Shown here one piece after another: positions 44,180 through 54,500 of a DNA stretch of 64,000 bases (within the stretch, counting starts at the first letter, position 1; each line of letters opens with the position of its first letter). Source of the DNA: Chondrus crispus (Eukaryota > Rhodophyta > Florideophyceae > Gigartinales > Gigartinaceae); contig NW_005179140.1 in the NCBI RefSeq assembly GCF_000350225.1, positions 31,514-95,513 on the forward strand. The letters run 5' to 3'. Made by a program: the position numbers and the translations under genes. The notes beneath the pieces were generated by a model, which worked only from the letters and a program-made list of their open reading frames with translations, searched no databases and was not told where the DNA came from.

Positions 44180-45881
44180 TCACTCACTCGATCCACCACC
44201 GCCTGTTGCAGCATCGTGTGCGCGACGTGCAGCATTGAGTTTGGCAGAAGCCCGTCGTTCTCCGAGGGGTCGCACATGATTTCTATATGTTTCTATCGAT
44301 TCCCCACATTGCTTTGCCCTCCTCAGCTCCACAAACTCTGGCAGCAATGCCCTCCTTTTCTCCCACGCCACTACTTTCCTCTGTTCCACCAATTCCTTCT
44401 GCTTGGCAACCAATTTCGCCGATGCTGTGGCACGTCTTTTGCGATTGACATGCGCTTCAATCAGAGTCAGGGCATTCGCTGACGTCATGACTTGGCCGCA
44501 TGTAGTGTCAACATATCCCCTTGACTGTAGAACCGCTTCTTCGCCAAGCACTTTTTCCCTTAGCACTGCCCTCTTCTTTTCAAATAAATCAGCTAACTGG
44601 CCCTTATCCAGTATTTTCTAAACTGCCAGGCGCGGCTGGGCGTGGAACAGATAGGAGCTTCCGACTGTCGAGAGGCCATAATCCCGCTCTGCAAAATGCT
44701 GCCTTGATATTTTCCCAAGACAATGCTTTCTCATATGCATGCCTTATTAGCATGCACAATTTAAAGACATCCCAACTCTCACCTTCCTCCCTTGTAGCAA
44801 CTGAATTCATGACTTTGTTCAGTTCTCGCTTGAACACACTGAACACTACCACGTCTAACGGTTGTGTCTTCCCGCTGGTATGGGCGGGCAAAGCGTACAC
44901 GATGATGTTGCTTTTATGAAACAACTGTAGAACACCAAGTGATAAATGAGAGCGGTAAGAATCATAAATGAGCAGAACCTTCCTCCCATTTGCTGTCAAA
45001 TCGCTAACACTGTCCACAAAACAGCGTGCCTAGTTGAGAAAATTCGTTTGATCAACGCCTCCGCACTCCTCACGCAGTGCACCAAGAGAACCCCGCGGTA
45101 GTACGCATAAAGGTGTTTCTGACACCACAGTTCCATGACGCAACACATTTCTGAAAGGAATTCTTTTTCCTTTAAAAACGAATAGACATGGCCCTGTACT
45201 GCCAGCTGCGGATATTGTGGGCATCATCGTTACTCTCTTGTCGTACGAGAAGCGGGGGACTTTTATGTCTTGCGAGCAACTGCGAGGCATCATTTTTTTT
45301 GATCTTGACCTGGCATTGACATCCTTACCAGGTGTAACTCCACACTCGTCCAAATTCCACATAAGTTCAGCGTCGATGTCGTATTCAGCAATTATTCTCT
45401 CAACGGTAGCAAAATGCGTAGCCAAGACCTCCCCACTACATGCCGCGAATCTCTCGGCTTCTTGCTTTGTTGGTTTGGAAAATTTGATGAGTTTGTTGTG
45501 CCTCTTAATGAAGTTTCGTACCCACTTTCTACCCGGTTGTCCCTCGCGAAATGGCAGTAATGCTTGTCTTGCTGGCGTCATGTGAGACACCATGATTGTG
45601 ACGGCCTGTCTCACATGATGGGAGTCCATCGGTATTCCTTTGTTTGCGTAATCAGTAAGGAGAGCGAGAATTGGTTTCTCTTCTTGATCAGTTAGCGCGC
45701 GTGGTCGCTCAGCCTGCTTCGTAATTGTTTTGTTTAGCGTTGCTGCGGCGTACTGGACTGTGAACCGCGGAATTTGAAACCACTTTGCGGCATCTCTTGC
45801 GGACATTCGGCCTGCTCGGTACTCTTGAACTGCAAGGCATTTGCGGTCTTCACGGCGCCGAGGTACATGCGGACGGATCAT
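44180..45881 (-). pseudogene. Tigger/pogo-type transposase, one stop and one frameshift
   Basis: Cut-and-paste transposase acting at TA sites. It starts MIRPHVPRRREDRKCLAVQE. Residues 12-50 form a psq-type helix-turn-helix (ARDAAKWFQIPRFTVQYAAA), followed by a CENP-B-like second DNA-binding region (GRKWVRNFIKRHNKLIKF). The catalytic core shows WNLDECG (Asp at about residue 178), LLIYDSYRSHLS and KTQPLDVVVFSVFK, a DDD triad. The family motif FCRAGLWPLD follows. Frame 1 ends at an in-frame TAG (complement of 45030-45032) and reopens in the same frame as ARCFVDSVSDLTANGRK. Near 44605 the frame shifts, and the basic coiled tail (KGQLADLFEKKRA, HVNRKRRATASAKLVAKQKE) runs to 44180. Intact length would be about 565 residues. 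It is probably inactive, though the lesions are few. Confidence 0.87.
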
Positions 45882-46260
45882 AAGGTCGTCTTATGCTATT
45901 GCAGGGATGGCAAATTGAGGAGAAGAAACAAGGAAAAGTGGGGGAACAGTGAAAGGAGGGCAGCAATTCTAGTTTGATGCCTGCTTGTGAATGGGAAGGC
46001 GGGGTTTTGGCGACATTGATCCCAGAAACCCGCCCTCTCACTGTATTCATGAGGATCTAGGATCTGATAGATCGTATTCCGCTGTTTTGGACACAGCTGA
46101 ATCGATTGGTCTGATTTGTTTTTGAATTCCACGACATGTTTTGGCACAACCGCATTCAGAAGAGATGAGAAGGGCCATTGTGTGGACCGAGAGTGCATAA
46201 TTATTATAATTTCGATTATTATTACGTAACAAACAAGGTGGCCAAATGATTAGGGGCACT

Positions 46261-46291
46261 GGCCAAGAATTAGGGCCACCTACCTTTACTG
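46261..46291 (-). repeat. Right terminal inverted repeat, transposon 2
   Basis: Reverse complement of the left end, followed by TA at 46292-46293. Confidence 0.9.
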
Positions 46292-46293
46292 TA

Positions 46294-46762
46294 TTACTGA
46301 TGGACTGGACAAGCCCCTGGAGTATAGCACTGTATCATACGCCTCCCTGGAGTCCCTTGCAGCTCTCGTTGCTGGCGTAGAATTCTTGTCAGTGCGTCGC
46401 GAGAGCAGCCTTACTAAACTCACGATGTGCCAACACCGCAGCAACAATCCGCACAACCGCCGCCCTCTCCCTTGACGAATGAATGTAGGAAATCGCTCCG
46501 AAAATCACTGTCAAGCGGGCACATGCCCTAAAATTGCTGTAGCCCACTGAACGTACTGCACATATTCGCAACGCCAAGAGTGGAAGCAAACCTTCCCCGC
46601 CCCCTCTGCGAGAAGACCACGAACGACAAACAACGACGAACAACGACTAACAACAACAAGAGAGAAAGAGATTCGGAGAGAGGGAGATATTGAGAAGAGC
46701 AAGCGCCGCTTTGCCACCGCCACCTACTCGAATCCGAACAACGCCCCATAATCCCAGACACC
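46294..46762 (+). promoter_or_regulatory. Upstream region of the NB-ARC/WD40 gene
   Basis: Between transposon 2 and the ATG, the last 130 bp are rich in A, G and CAA repeats (AACAACGACTAACAACAACA and GA-rich sequence, 46625-46700), like a 5' untranslated leader. I see no clear TATA box. The start context ACACCATGGCT is a good eukaryotic initiation context. Transposon 2 lies only 470 bp upstream and may have separated distal control elements. Confidence 0.45.
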
Positions 46763-49700
46763 ATGGCTGATCCATACAGTATCTTGGGCCTCACCGGCCC
46801 GGCTGAGCAAGTCGTCCGCCTCATCGCAAGTCTCATCGAACGACACAAAGCCTACAAGGAAAACAAAACGCTGTCTACGGAAGTGCTCACTGCCTACACT
46901 ACCTTGCAGGCAGACATCACGGAGCTTGAAAACATGCCGATCTATGGAACGTCGTCGCAGCACACGCGCTTGCTCCAACGTGAAATCGACGGCATCTCTA
47001 GCTTCATATTGAAGTCCCTCGCTGAGCTGCAGAAAGAGTTGGACGACCCAAAAGCGAGACTCGGTGCGTTCGCCTCTGCAATGGGAGATAGAGAAGTCCT
47101 AGAGAAGCGAAAGCAAGAAGCGGACCGCCTTCACAAACGTATTGTACAAGCAAGCACGGGCATCGATACTCGCACGGCCGTCGAGTCGATCGGCATCGAT
47201 ACTCGCGCGACTCGCGCGGCCGTCGAGTCGATCAGACGAGGCACGGGTAATATGTTCAGGGCGTCGATAAGAGCCGAACATAATCCTGCGTCGATATGTG
47301 TGAAGCTTGATTCTCGGGGGAGCGATGGATTACCAAACACGTGTGAGTCGCGTCTAAAAGCGGCTGTGCTACGGAGAGATAGGAACAAGCAAGTGGGTGC
47401 GACAGCAGTGGGACAGGGCGGAGTCGGGAAGACATGTGCTCTACGAGCGATCGCGCACGATGTTGAGATTATGGCAGAGTTCTCGGGAGGAGTGTACTTC
47501 ATGTCGTTGGGGAAAGATGGAAACGTGGGACGGCTGATTGAAGAACTGTGTCTGATTGTGGAAGCGTCCGGTGGGAACCAGACGGCTGTGGAAATGCGAG
47601 AGCAGAGCGAGTTTGAAAGGGTGTTAGCGAAGGTACAAGCGTGGTTTTGTAGTCATGTGTGCCTGTTCATCATTGATGATGTGTGGGTGGTGAATGATAT
47701 AGACGCGAATATCCTTCAAAAGTTGTCTGTTCTGGCTGAGACTGCGGGGGGCAGCGGGGGAAGGAGGAGCAGACTACTGTACTCCACGAGGGATAAGGAG
47801 CTGCGTCAGATTGGGGAGCGGGTTGCTTTCGAGCCGAGGGAGAAGGTAGGGAAAGAAGCAGTTGAGATGCTTGTGCACGCGAGTGAGGCAAATGGAGAGG
47901 AAGTGGATGATGCGAGATGCAAGGAAGCCGTGGGTGAAATACTGAAAATGTGTGGCGGATTGCCGCTTGCGCTGAACGTGGCGGGAACGAGCGTGAGGTA
48001 CATGAGGGAAAGATGGGAGGGAGAAGTAACAGAAGCATGGGGGGCGTACCTTTCGAGGATGAAGAGTCGTAACACGATTCGCGGGGAGAGTCCGAAGGAC
48101 GGATATTCGTCGTTGGATGGGACATTGCATACGTCACTAGATATCCTGGAGTCGGATGTGGGAAGGAGTGGGGAGACGGTTGATGAGTTTTCGTTTCGAA
48201 AGATGCACCGGAGTCTGTGCGTTATGAAGAAGCAAGACCGGATACCTTTGAGTTTGGTTGGAGATTTGTGGGAGATGGACGAGGAGCGGACGGAAAGGTG
48301 TGCAAAGGAGATGGAAAGGGTTGGACTAGTAGAAGTGCAGTATGAGAAGGATTGTGGTGGGTTGCGGGTGCATGATCTGACGCACGATTTCGCGGTGGAA
48401 GAAGCGAAGAAGAAGGAGGGTGTAGAAGAGTGGTATAAGAAGATGGCGGATGTGTGCAGGGCAGGAGAAGGGTTGCTTGCGATGAGTGAGGACCGAGACG
48501 GAGAGGGGAAGAGCGCACGGGAGGAGTATGTTTTCGAGAATATATATCGTGTTTTGAAGCAGGGTGGGTGTGTAGAGGAGCTGAAGAGGCTATTTTTGAG
48601 TGCGCGATGGGTGAAGACAGTGATACGGAGAGGCGGGGTTTGGCAATACGAGGAAGCTGTGAAGGGATTGAGTAGAGACTTGAAGGGGAAAAGAGGAAGC
48701 GGGAAGGTGGGAATGGGACGGGGAGATGAGGATGCAGTGGATGGAATGGTTTTGATGATGCGGGCTGCGCGACTGAGTGTAGCGTTTTGTGGTGAAAACA
48801 GTGCCGGGATTTACTTTCAACTATATGGGCGAGTGAAGCACAAGGCACGGGATTCAAGTTGTGTGCGAAAAATGCTGGAGGAAATTGAGAGATACGCACC
48901 ACGGCCGTGGCTGCTGCCTGTGAGTGAGTGTGTAGCGCGAGCCGATGGAAAGATGGTGGAGCAGATTGTTCTGCCACATTCCGGTACTGAAATTCAAGTG
49001 GGCATGGATTCCAGTGGTGAAGTGTATGGATGTCAGGTGGGGCGGTTCGGGGCAAAAGTAACAGTTTTCACGCAATCTGCTGAGAAGGAGACGAAGATGG
49101 TTGAATTAGAAGGCGAGTTCGAAACGGAGAGTCAGGGCCCAGGGGATCTTGAAGCACGCAGGCGCAAAATGTGTCGGCGTTTGAGGGCATATTTTGGAAT
49201 GTGCTTTGGAAGTGTAACCTCCGAAGTGACTGGAGAAAACTCGAGCGTGACTGCAGAAAACCCAAGCGTAACAAGAGCCACCTGCGCGACTCTCTGTGAG
49301 AGGAAGGAGAATGTTGTTGTGGGATGTGAAGACGGGACGTTGAGGCTGTGGAGTACGTCGGAGAGGAAAGTCTTGAGAATTTTCCGCGGTCACAAGTCGA
49401 AAGTGGTTTGCGTTGCGATGAATGGGGACGGAAGACGTGTGGTATCTGGATCGGTTGACAAGAGCGTGCGGGTGTGGGACGTGGAGACGGGAGCACAAGT
49501 CGGGGAGGCGTTAGTTGGACACACGGGTCCGGTGGATAGCGTTGCGATGAGTGGGGACGGAAGACGTGTGGTATCTGGATCGGATGACAAGAGCGTGCGG
49601 GTGTGGGACGTGGAGACGGGAGCACAAGTCGGGGAGGCGTTAGTTGGACACACGGATCCGGTGCGTAGCGTTGCGATGAGTGGGGACGGAAGACGTGTGG

Positions 49701-50537
49701 TATCTGGATCGGATGACAAGAGCGTGCGGGTGTGGGACGTGGAGACGGGAGCACAAGTCGGGGAGGCGTTAGTTGGACACACGGATTTTGTGCGTAGCGT
49801 TGCGATGAGTGGGGATGGAAGACGTGTGGTATCTGGATCGTGGGACAAGAGCGTGCGGGTGTGGGACGTGGAGACGGGAGCACAAGTCGGGGAGGCGTTA
49901 GTTGGACACACGGATTGGGTGGTGGAGCGTTGCGATGAGTGGGGACGGAAGACGTGTGGTATCTGGATCGGTGGACAGGAGCGTGCGGGTGTGGGACGTG
50001 GAGACGGGAGCACAAGTCGGGGAGGCGTTAGTTGGACACACGGATCAGGTGTGGAGCGTTGCGATGAGTGGGGACGGAAGACGTGTGGTATCTGGATCAT
50101 GAGACATGAGCGTGCGGGTGTGGGACGTGGAGACGGGAGCACAAGTCGGGGAGGCGTTAGTTGGACACACGAGTCCGGTGACCAGCGTTGCGATGAGTGG
50201 GGACGGAAGACGTGTGGTATCTGGATCGGGTGACGGGAGCGTGCGGGTGTGGGACGTGGAGAGAGGGATCACACTTCATACCGGGAGGAAAAAGGATTTG
50301 GAAGAAATCGTGGCTCGGTTCCTGAAGATGGCAGATTTGGGTACTGCTTCCCGCGCAGGACGAACATCACAAATATTTTCAAGGGACGGAAGAATTGTGC
50401 AAAGGCGAGAGGATGGGTCTAAGGCTGTCTTGGCCCAGTTGGAGAGTTACATAGTAGGCTTGCAGATAGACCACGATCACGGGGTCGCAGTTGCAAGGGC
50501 GGGCAATCTGGTTGCTATCATGAAGTTAGTGGTGTAA
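46763..50537 (+). pseudogene. NB-ARC/WD40 (STAND) gene, broken in the WD array
   Basis: Intronless gene for a signal-transducing NTPase of the APAF1/plant-NLR type. Residues 1-130 are helical and begin MADPYSILGLTGPAEQ, reminiscent of N-terminal domains of fungal STAND proteins (inference). An acidic/Arg tandem repeat (GIDTRTAVESI then GIDTRATRAAVESI) precedes the NB-ARC. Walker A GQGGVGKT is at about 217-224, Walker B LFIIDDVW at 301-308, an RNBS-B-like LLYSTRD at 337-343, GLPLAL at 399-404 and an MHD-like VHDLT at 536-540. After a helical region, WD40 blades start at about residue 855 and include seven near-identical 43-residue units. An extra G near 49,920 shifts the frame, so the upstream frame ends at 50233 after 1156 codons. 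In the original WD frame a TGA follows at 50100-50102, and coding is again clear to 50537. Two lesions in a repeat array could be decay or assembly error. Confidence 0.85.
49412..50270 (+). repeat. Seven tandem WD40 units of 129 bp
   Basis: Units start (GTTGCGATG) at 49412, 49541, 49670, 49799, 49929, 50058 and 50187. The spacing is 129 bp except for one of 130, where the extra base lies. Units are nearly identical and differ mainly at the D-x-V-x-S loop (GPVDS, DPVRS, DFVRS, DWV, DQVWS, SPVTS) and at the residue before DK. These are the blade positions expected to face a ligand, so the pattern fits recent duplication with variation at binding positions. Confidence 0.92.
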
Positions 50538-50965
50538 GCTAGTGGTGTAAGTAAGTATCGAAGTGCGATGGCCGCTTGCCGCCCGTGACAGCAGTAGTGC
50601 GTTGAGGGTTTTTTGCTTTGTTATTGTTTTTATGAATGCGTGAGAAGCTCGCCTCACGGACGTTGCAATCCATGTATGTGTATGTATGTGTATGTATGTG
50701 TATGTATGAACTAGCGACCTGCTTCCGTTCATCGTGCGCTCTTGTGCTCAAAAGTTATAAAGGTATTCGTGAATGAACGGTGTGTTGAGAAGCGTTGCAG
50801 ACCGGGTCAAAGCGGGGGCCAATCTCACTTGAAGAGGCGATGGGTACACGTGCACAGGTTTCCACGTGCACAGGTTTCCACGTGCACTGGTCCACACGTG
50901 TGAGAAGAACAAGTGGCAAACGAGGCCAACTTTTTCCCTCAATTTTACCATAAATTTCAACTTTA
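50265..50965 (+). repeat. Segmental duplication, copy 1 (3' end of the NB-ARC/WD40 gene)
   Basis: Starts at GGGATCACACTTCATACC within the last codons of the gene and includes its 3' flank. It corresponds to 52148-53415, where the same blocks recur in the same order with insertions between them. Confidence 0.8.
50672..50708 (+). repeat. TATG/TG microsatellite in the gene's 3' flank
   Basis: Alternating TATG and TGTATG units downstream of the stop. The related copy at 52824-52840 has only a short version. Confidence 0.8.
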
Positions 50966-52147
50966 CTAAACATTTGGGCCTCTCCCTTTACGGAGCGTCA
51001 GTGTCGTCACTCAGTCCAATTACGAACACCGTCCTTGCAAGGGGCATCGGTTACTGCGAGAGAAAAGCACTGGGCAGAAGGGAAAGTGTCCTGGCCGGCA
51101 CAGGTAACACAAGCGGCCTCCAGTGACAGACCGACCGCGATAAGCTGTCTGATCACAGCCAGCAGCGAGACGGATAAGCGAGACGGATAAGTAGGAGCGA
51201 GAGTAGAGACGACGAAAGATGTTCTATGAGTTTGTCTAGCCTGCGCCCCGCCGCCGCCACGCTCCGCCAGCGGCGACAACAGCGCGCCCCAGCTCTCCAT
51301 CCCGCTGCTGCCGCCGCCGCTCATCCTAGCTGCCGGTGCCAGAGAGGGGGGGAGGGGGGGGGGAGGGGATGCTCGCCCGCAGATCGCAATGCGGCGCGCC
51401 GCGGCCCCGATGTTTGCGCACACTGCCCGGGCGCGCGCGAGCAAGCAGGTTCGCGGCGGGGAAGCGTCCGCCACGCGACTAGAACGCGGCGGGGTCTCGA
51501 GCGCTGTCCATACGTGCGGCGGCGACGGGCGCGCGCACGCGCAAGGGAGAGCGGGGGAAGGGGGAGGGGGGCACAGCGCGTCGGGGTGAGGGCGCGCGCA
51601 ACGGCGGCGGCGACGCTTATTCGGACGCGCGCGCTTTGGAAGGGATGCGCGCATTGCTGCGCACGAGCGGGAAGCAGGGCGGCATGGTGCTTGCGCTGCG
51701 AGTCGTGCGTGGTTTGAACGGGAAGCGTTTGCGGGCGGAGCTGCAGCCATGCTACGTGCGGCGTAGAAGACGCACGGCGGCGCGATTTGCGCTAACCCGC
51801 CGGCACGGGCCATCCGCCCGCACCTCAGCGACTGCGACCGGCCTCGCCCCGCGTGGGGCGCGGCGACGTAGGCACGTTGGGAGAGGGCGCAGTTGCGCGC
51901 GGCTGACGGCGGCCCGGGTAAGCTGAAATGCGCCTTGTATCCGCAGCAGTCGCGCGGGATCGCCGCGGGGCGCAACAGGTGGTACCCTTGGGTAACACCC
52001 AAGTAAAGCAGTGATTAATCAATGTAAAGAGAAATTTAGAGAAATGCATGTGATTGTGAGAGTCGGCAACACTTCGGCAACACTCGTGTGCGCTCATAAC
52101 GGACACATGTGGACAAATGGGAAAACGTTGACACGCAGAACACGTGC
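50966..52147. other. Spacer with a GC-rich island
   Basis: 51226-51960 is a GC-rich block with many CGC/GCG steps and a G run at 51345-51370. Open frames appear on both strands, but all are Arg/Ala/Pro-rich and look compositional. A short tandem repeat (GAGACGGATAAGC, GAGACGGATAAGT) lies at 51166-51190. It may be a CpG island or a remnant of the 5' part of the duplicated gene unit. I see no gene. Confidence 0.5.
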
Positions 52148-53415
52148 GGGATCACACTTCATACCGGGAGGAAAGAGGATTGGGAAGAAAATCACCAGTC
52201 GGGGCCTGTTAAGACACACCTTCAGGGTATGCCTTAACAGGCTGGTTTTTGCTTGCCTTGCCCGGTTTTGCCAGGAATACTTTTAAATTCTTAACAAATA
52301 CCGTATGCTTCTTCAGCCGTTGCTTTTCTTAAACTCAAAAATTGAAACGTAAGAGCCAATCATAGCACGCCAAATCACCACTTTGGGCAAAGCAAAGCAA
52401 ACTGCAGAAAAACGGGGCATGTTAAGACACCCTGAGGACGGCAGCCTTGGGTACAGTACTGCTTCTCGCGCAGGACGAACATCTCAAATATTTTCACAAA
52501 TATTTTCAAGGGACGGAGGAATTGTGCAAAGGCGAGAGGATGCGAGAGGATGCGTCTGTGTGAGGCTGTCTTGGCCCAGTTGGAGAGTCAAGCACTCTTG
52601 CAGATAGACCACGATCATGGGGTCATAGTCGGACGGTCGGGTCATGTGGTTCCTATCATGAAGCTGGTGGTGTAAGTAAGAATCGAAGTGCGATGGCCGC
52701 TTGCTGCCCGAGACAGTAGTAGTGTGTTGCAACTGTGCGCGATAGTGGTGGGGAGGGTTTTTTGTTTTGTTATTGTTTTGTTATGAATGCGTGAGAAGCT
52801 CGCCTCACGGACGTTGCAGTCCATGTATGCGTATGTATGAACTAAACAAGAGTCTAGGGATGCGAGCGGACCTGACTTGTAATAACTGTTGCATCGAGAA
52901 GGTTGTCCTCCACGCAGACGGAGGACTAAGAAACGTTCACAGCGGCGTCAAGCACTCGGACAGAAGCGACAGAGGCACCACCTCGCAGTCTGCCAGCACG
53001 CAGGAGATATTGTGATGCAATGACCCACGTGGGTTTGGTGCCCACGGATTCAACATGGAGGTTAAACTCAACAAATAACTCACAAATGAAAGGATATCTG
53101 CTGTCTCTCAGCAGTCAGCTGCGCCCTTGTGCTCACTATATTATCTTGCAAATGCAATAATGTGCAGGCACCTGACCATCAGATGCGTCAGTTGCGTGCG
53201 AGTGGAGATGTAGAGGTAGTTGTATTAGTGAATCAACGGTGTGTTGAGAAGCGTTGCAGACCGACTCACAAGGTCAAGGCGGGGGCCAATCTGAATGTTG
53301 AGAGGGCAACACGTGCACAGCTCCACACGTGTGAGAAGAATAGTGGCCAACGAGGGTTTAACTTTTTTCTTCAATTTTACGATAAATTTCAATTTTACGA
53401 TAAATTTGAGCTTCC
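52148..53415 (+). pseudogene. Decayed second copy of the NB-ARC/WD40 gene tail
   Basis: 52148-52192 matches the last WD codons and 52446-52840 matches the C-terminal tail and 3' flank (GCAGGACGAACATC, GGACGG-GAATTGTGCAAAGG). A further block at 53219-53410 matches 50760-50960. The copy lacks the NB-ARC part and most of the tail frame. An unrelated 250-bp segment (52193-52445) and a local duplication of AATATTTTCACA disrupt it. It indicates that at least two tandem paralogues once existed here. Confidence 0.75.
52193..52445. repeat. Inserted segment with 17-bp direct repeats and a hairpin
   Basis: GGGGCCTGTTAAGACAC (52201-52217) recurs with one mismatch at 52414-52430. Inside, GCCTGTTAAG (52204-52213) pairs with CTTAACAGGC (52233-52242), a perfect 10-bp inverted repeat. 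The segment is absent from the paralogous copy near 50312, so it is an insertion or a retained difference. Confidence 0.6.
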
Positions 53416-54247
53416 CTCCATCAAATCATGAGTTGTACCCTTCGGAGGGTACAGTTGTACTGTACAACTCTACTGTACAGCTATACTGTACAAGTGTACA
53501 ACAGCAATGCAAGCTGATCATGAATGAAGTTTGATCTCCTGTTCAAGTTACAGTTACAGTAGAGGAGGGTGCACCACTCCACTGTAATTGCATGGCAGAA
53601 GCATTCGAGGGTCGTTCTAAACAGCGGATTAATTTCAGACTTGCACTTGCACGTCAGATGGAGAAGTCGTACGCACTCTCCTTCAAAATCTTGTCGTGCT
53701 TTGTAGCATAGTTACACATCCCCTGTCCTTTGCACTTTGTTCTTGCATGAACCTTTACCAGTGTACTTAAGCTCAACTCCCTCGCTTCGCTTTATTGAGG
53801 CCAGCGCCTAAGCACAGCACTATCTCAGCATCAGATAAAAGCAAAACCAAGGGCACTTTGCCTACTTGCCATAACCCTCAAGTCCCAGCCTGCATACTGA
53901 CCTCAGCCTGCCCCCCCAACTAAATACTCACTCCCGTATTGAATCCCTTCGCACAGACTCGTCAAGGGGCAGCAACTGGACTTTCTCCGTATATGCCTTC
54001 GGAGTGCTGGCGTGGAAAGGTGTGTCTGCTTTGAATGCACTGCGTGCGTGCTACAGGATGCATAGCTTTCTATGCATAAAGCATCAGAGCAAAGTAGCTA
54101 AGTGAGAAAGCCGTCCAATAAGACGCCGTGGAGCATGTATGAGAGGCACATCTGTCTACAACCGCTAGATTTCTTACGGGAGCGAGGATGCCACCTGATC
54201 AAATCCCAAAATCCACGTCACTATATTCCTCCACCTCACGCCGGCAC
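53416..54247. other. Spacer with nested small palindromes
   Basis: No gene seen. Around 53432-53505 several short palindromes follow each other: GTACCCT-TCGG-AGGGTAC, AGTTGTAC-T-GTACAACT and variations of CTGTAC. The rest (53560-54247) is ordinary mixed sequence ending at the Copia-B insertion. Confidence 0.6.
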
Positions 54248-54500
54248 TGTGAAAACTGCAGAAGTTGATTGGCGCGTGGTTTTCTCCACGCGCTGTAAGG
54301 ACAAGATACTCTAGTAATTTCCCTCTCTGTAGTGAGTATATAAGTCCCCCCGATGATTCCGAGTAACAGGCGTCGGGGGATGGTAGAGGGAAGACACACA
54401 CCGTACGTATCGAGTCGTTCACCGACTCTCGTACAGTAAAGAACTGCCGGTCGTCGGCAGTTTTCCCTCGAATTTCTCCATTTTAGTGGCAAATTCCACA
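54248..54500 (+). repeat. 5' LTR of Copia-B
   Basis: Begins TGTGAAAACTGC and ends AAATTCCACA. TATATAAG at 54337-54344 is a good TATA box. Two perfect 8-bp hairpins are present: GCGCGTGG with CCACGCGC (54272-54293), and AACTGCCG with CGGCAGTT (54442-54462, five-base loop). Confidence 0.92.

Larger units (their letters stand above)
43892..46291 (-). mobile_element. Second Tigger/pogo-type DNA transposon, 2400 bp
   Basis: The terminal inverted repeats are 31 bp and match at 30 positions. Read inward they start C(T or A)GTAAAGGTAGGTGGCC and continue CTAATTCTTGGCC. TA flanks both ends (43890-43891 and 46292-46293). A subterminal partial repeat of the GGCC-ATTAGGG motif sits at 46,230-46,260. The interior carries one transposase on the minus strand. 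Ends and transposase differ from transposon 1, so it is another family of the same superfamily. Confidence 0.9.

Noticed and set aside
49068-50142. Long Pro/Ser/Thr-rich minus-strand frames opposite the WD array
   Set aside because: They are shadows of the 129-bp repeat, which is a multiple of three and free of stops in two antisense frames.
51007-52002. 331-codon minus-strand frame rich in Ala, Pro and Arg
   Set aside because: The GC-rich island keeps many frames open on both strands. No domain is visible and the composition follows the base content.
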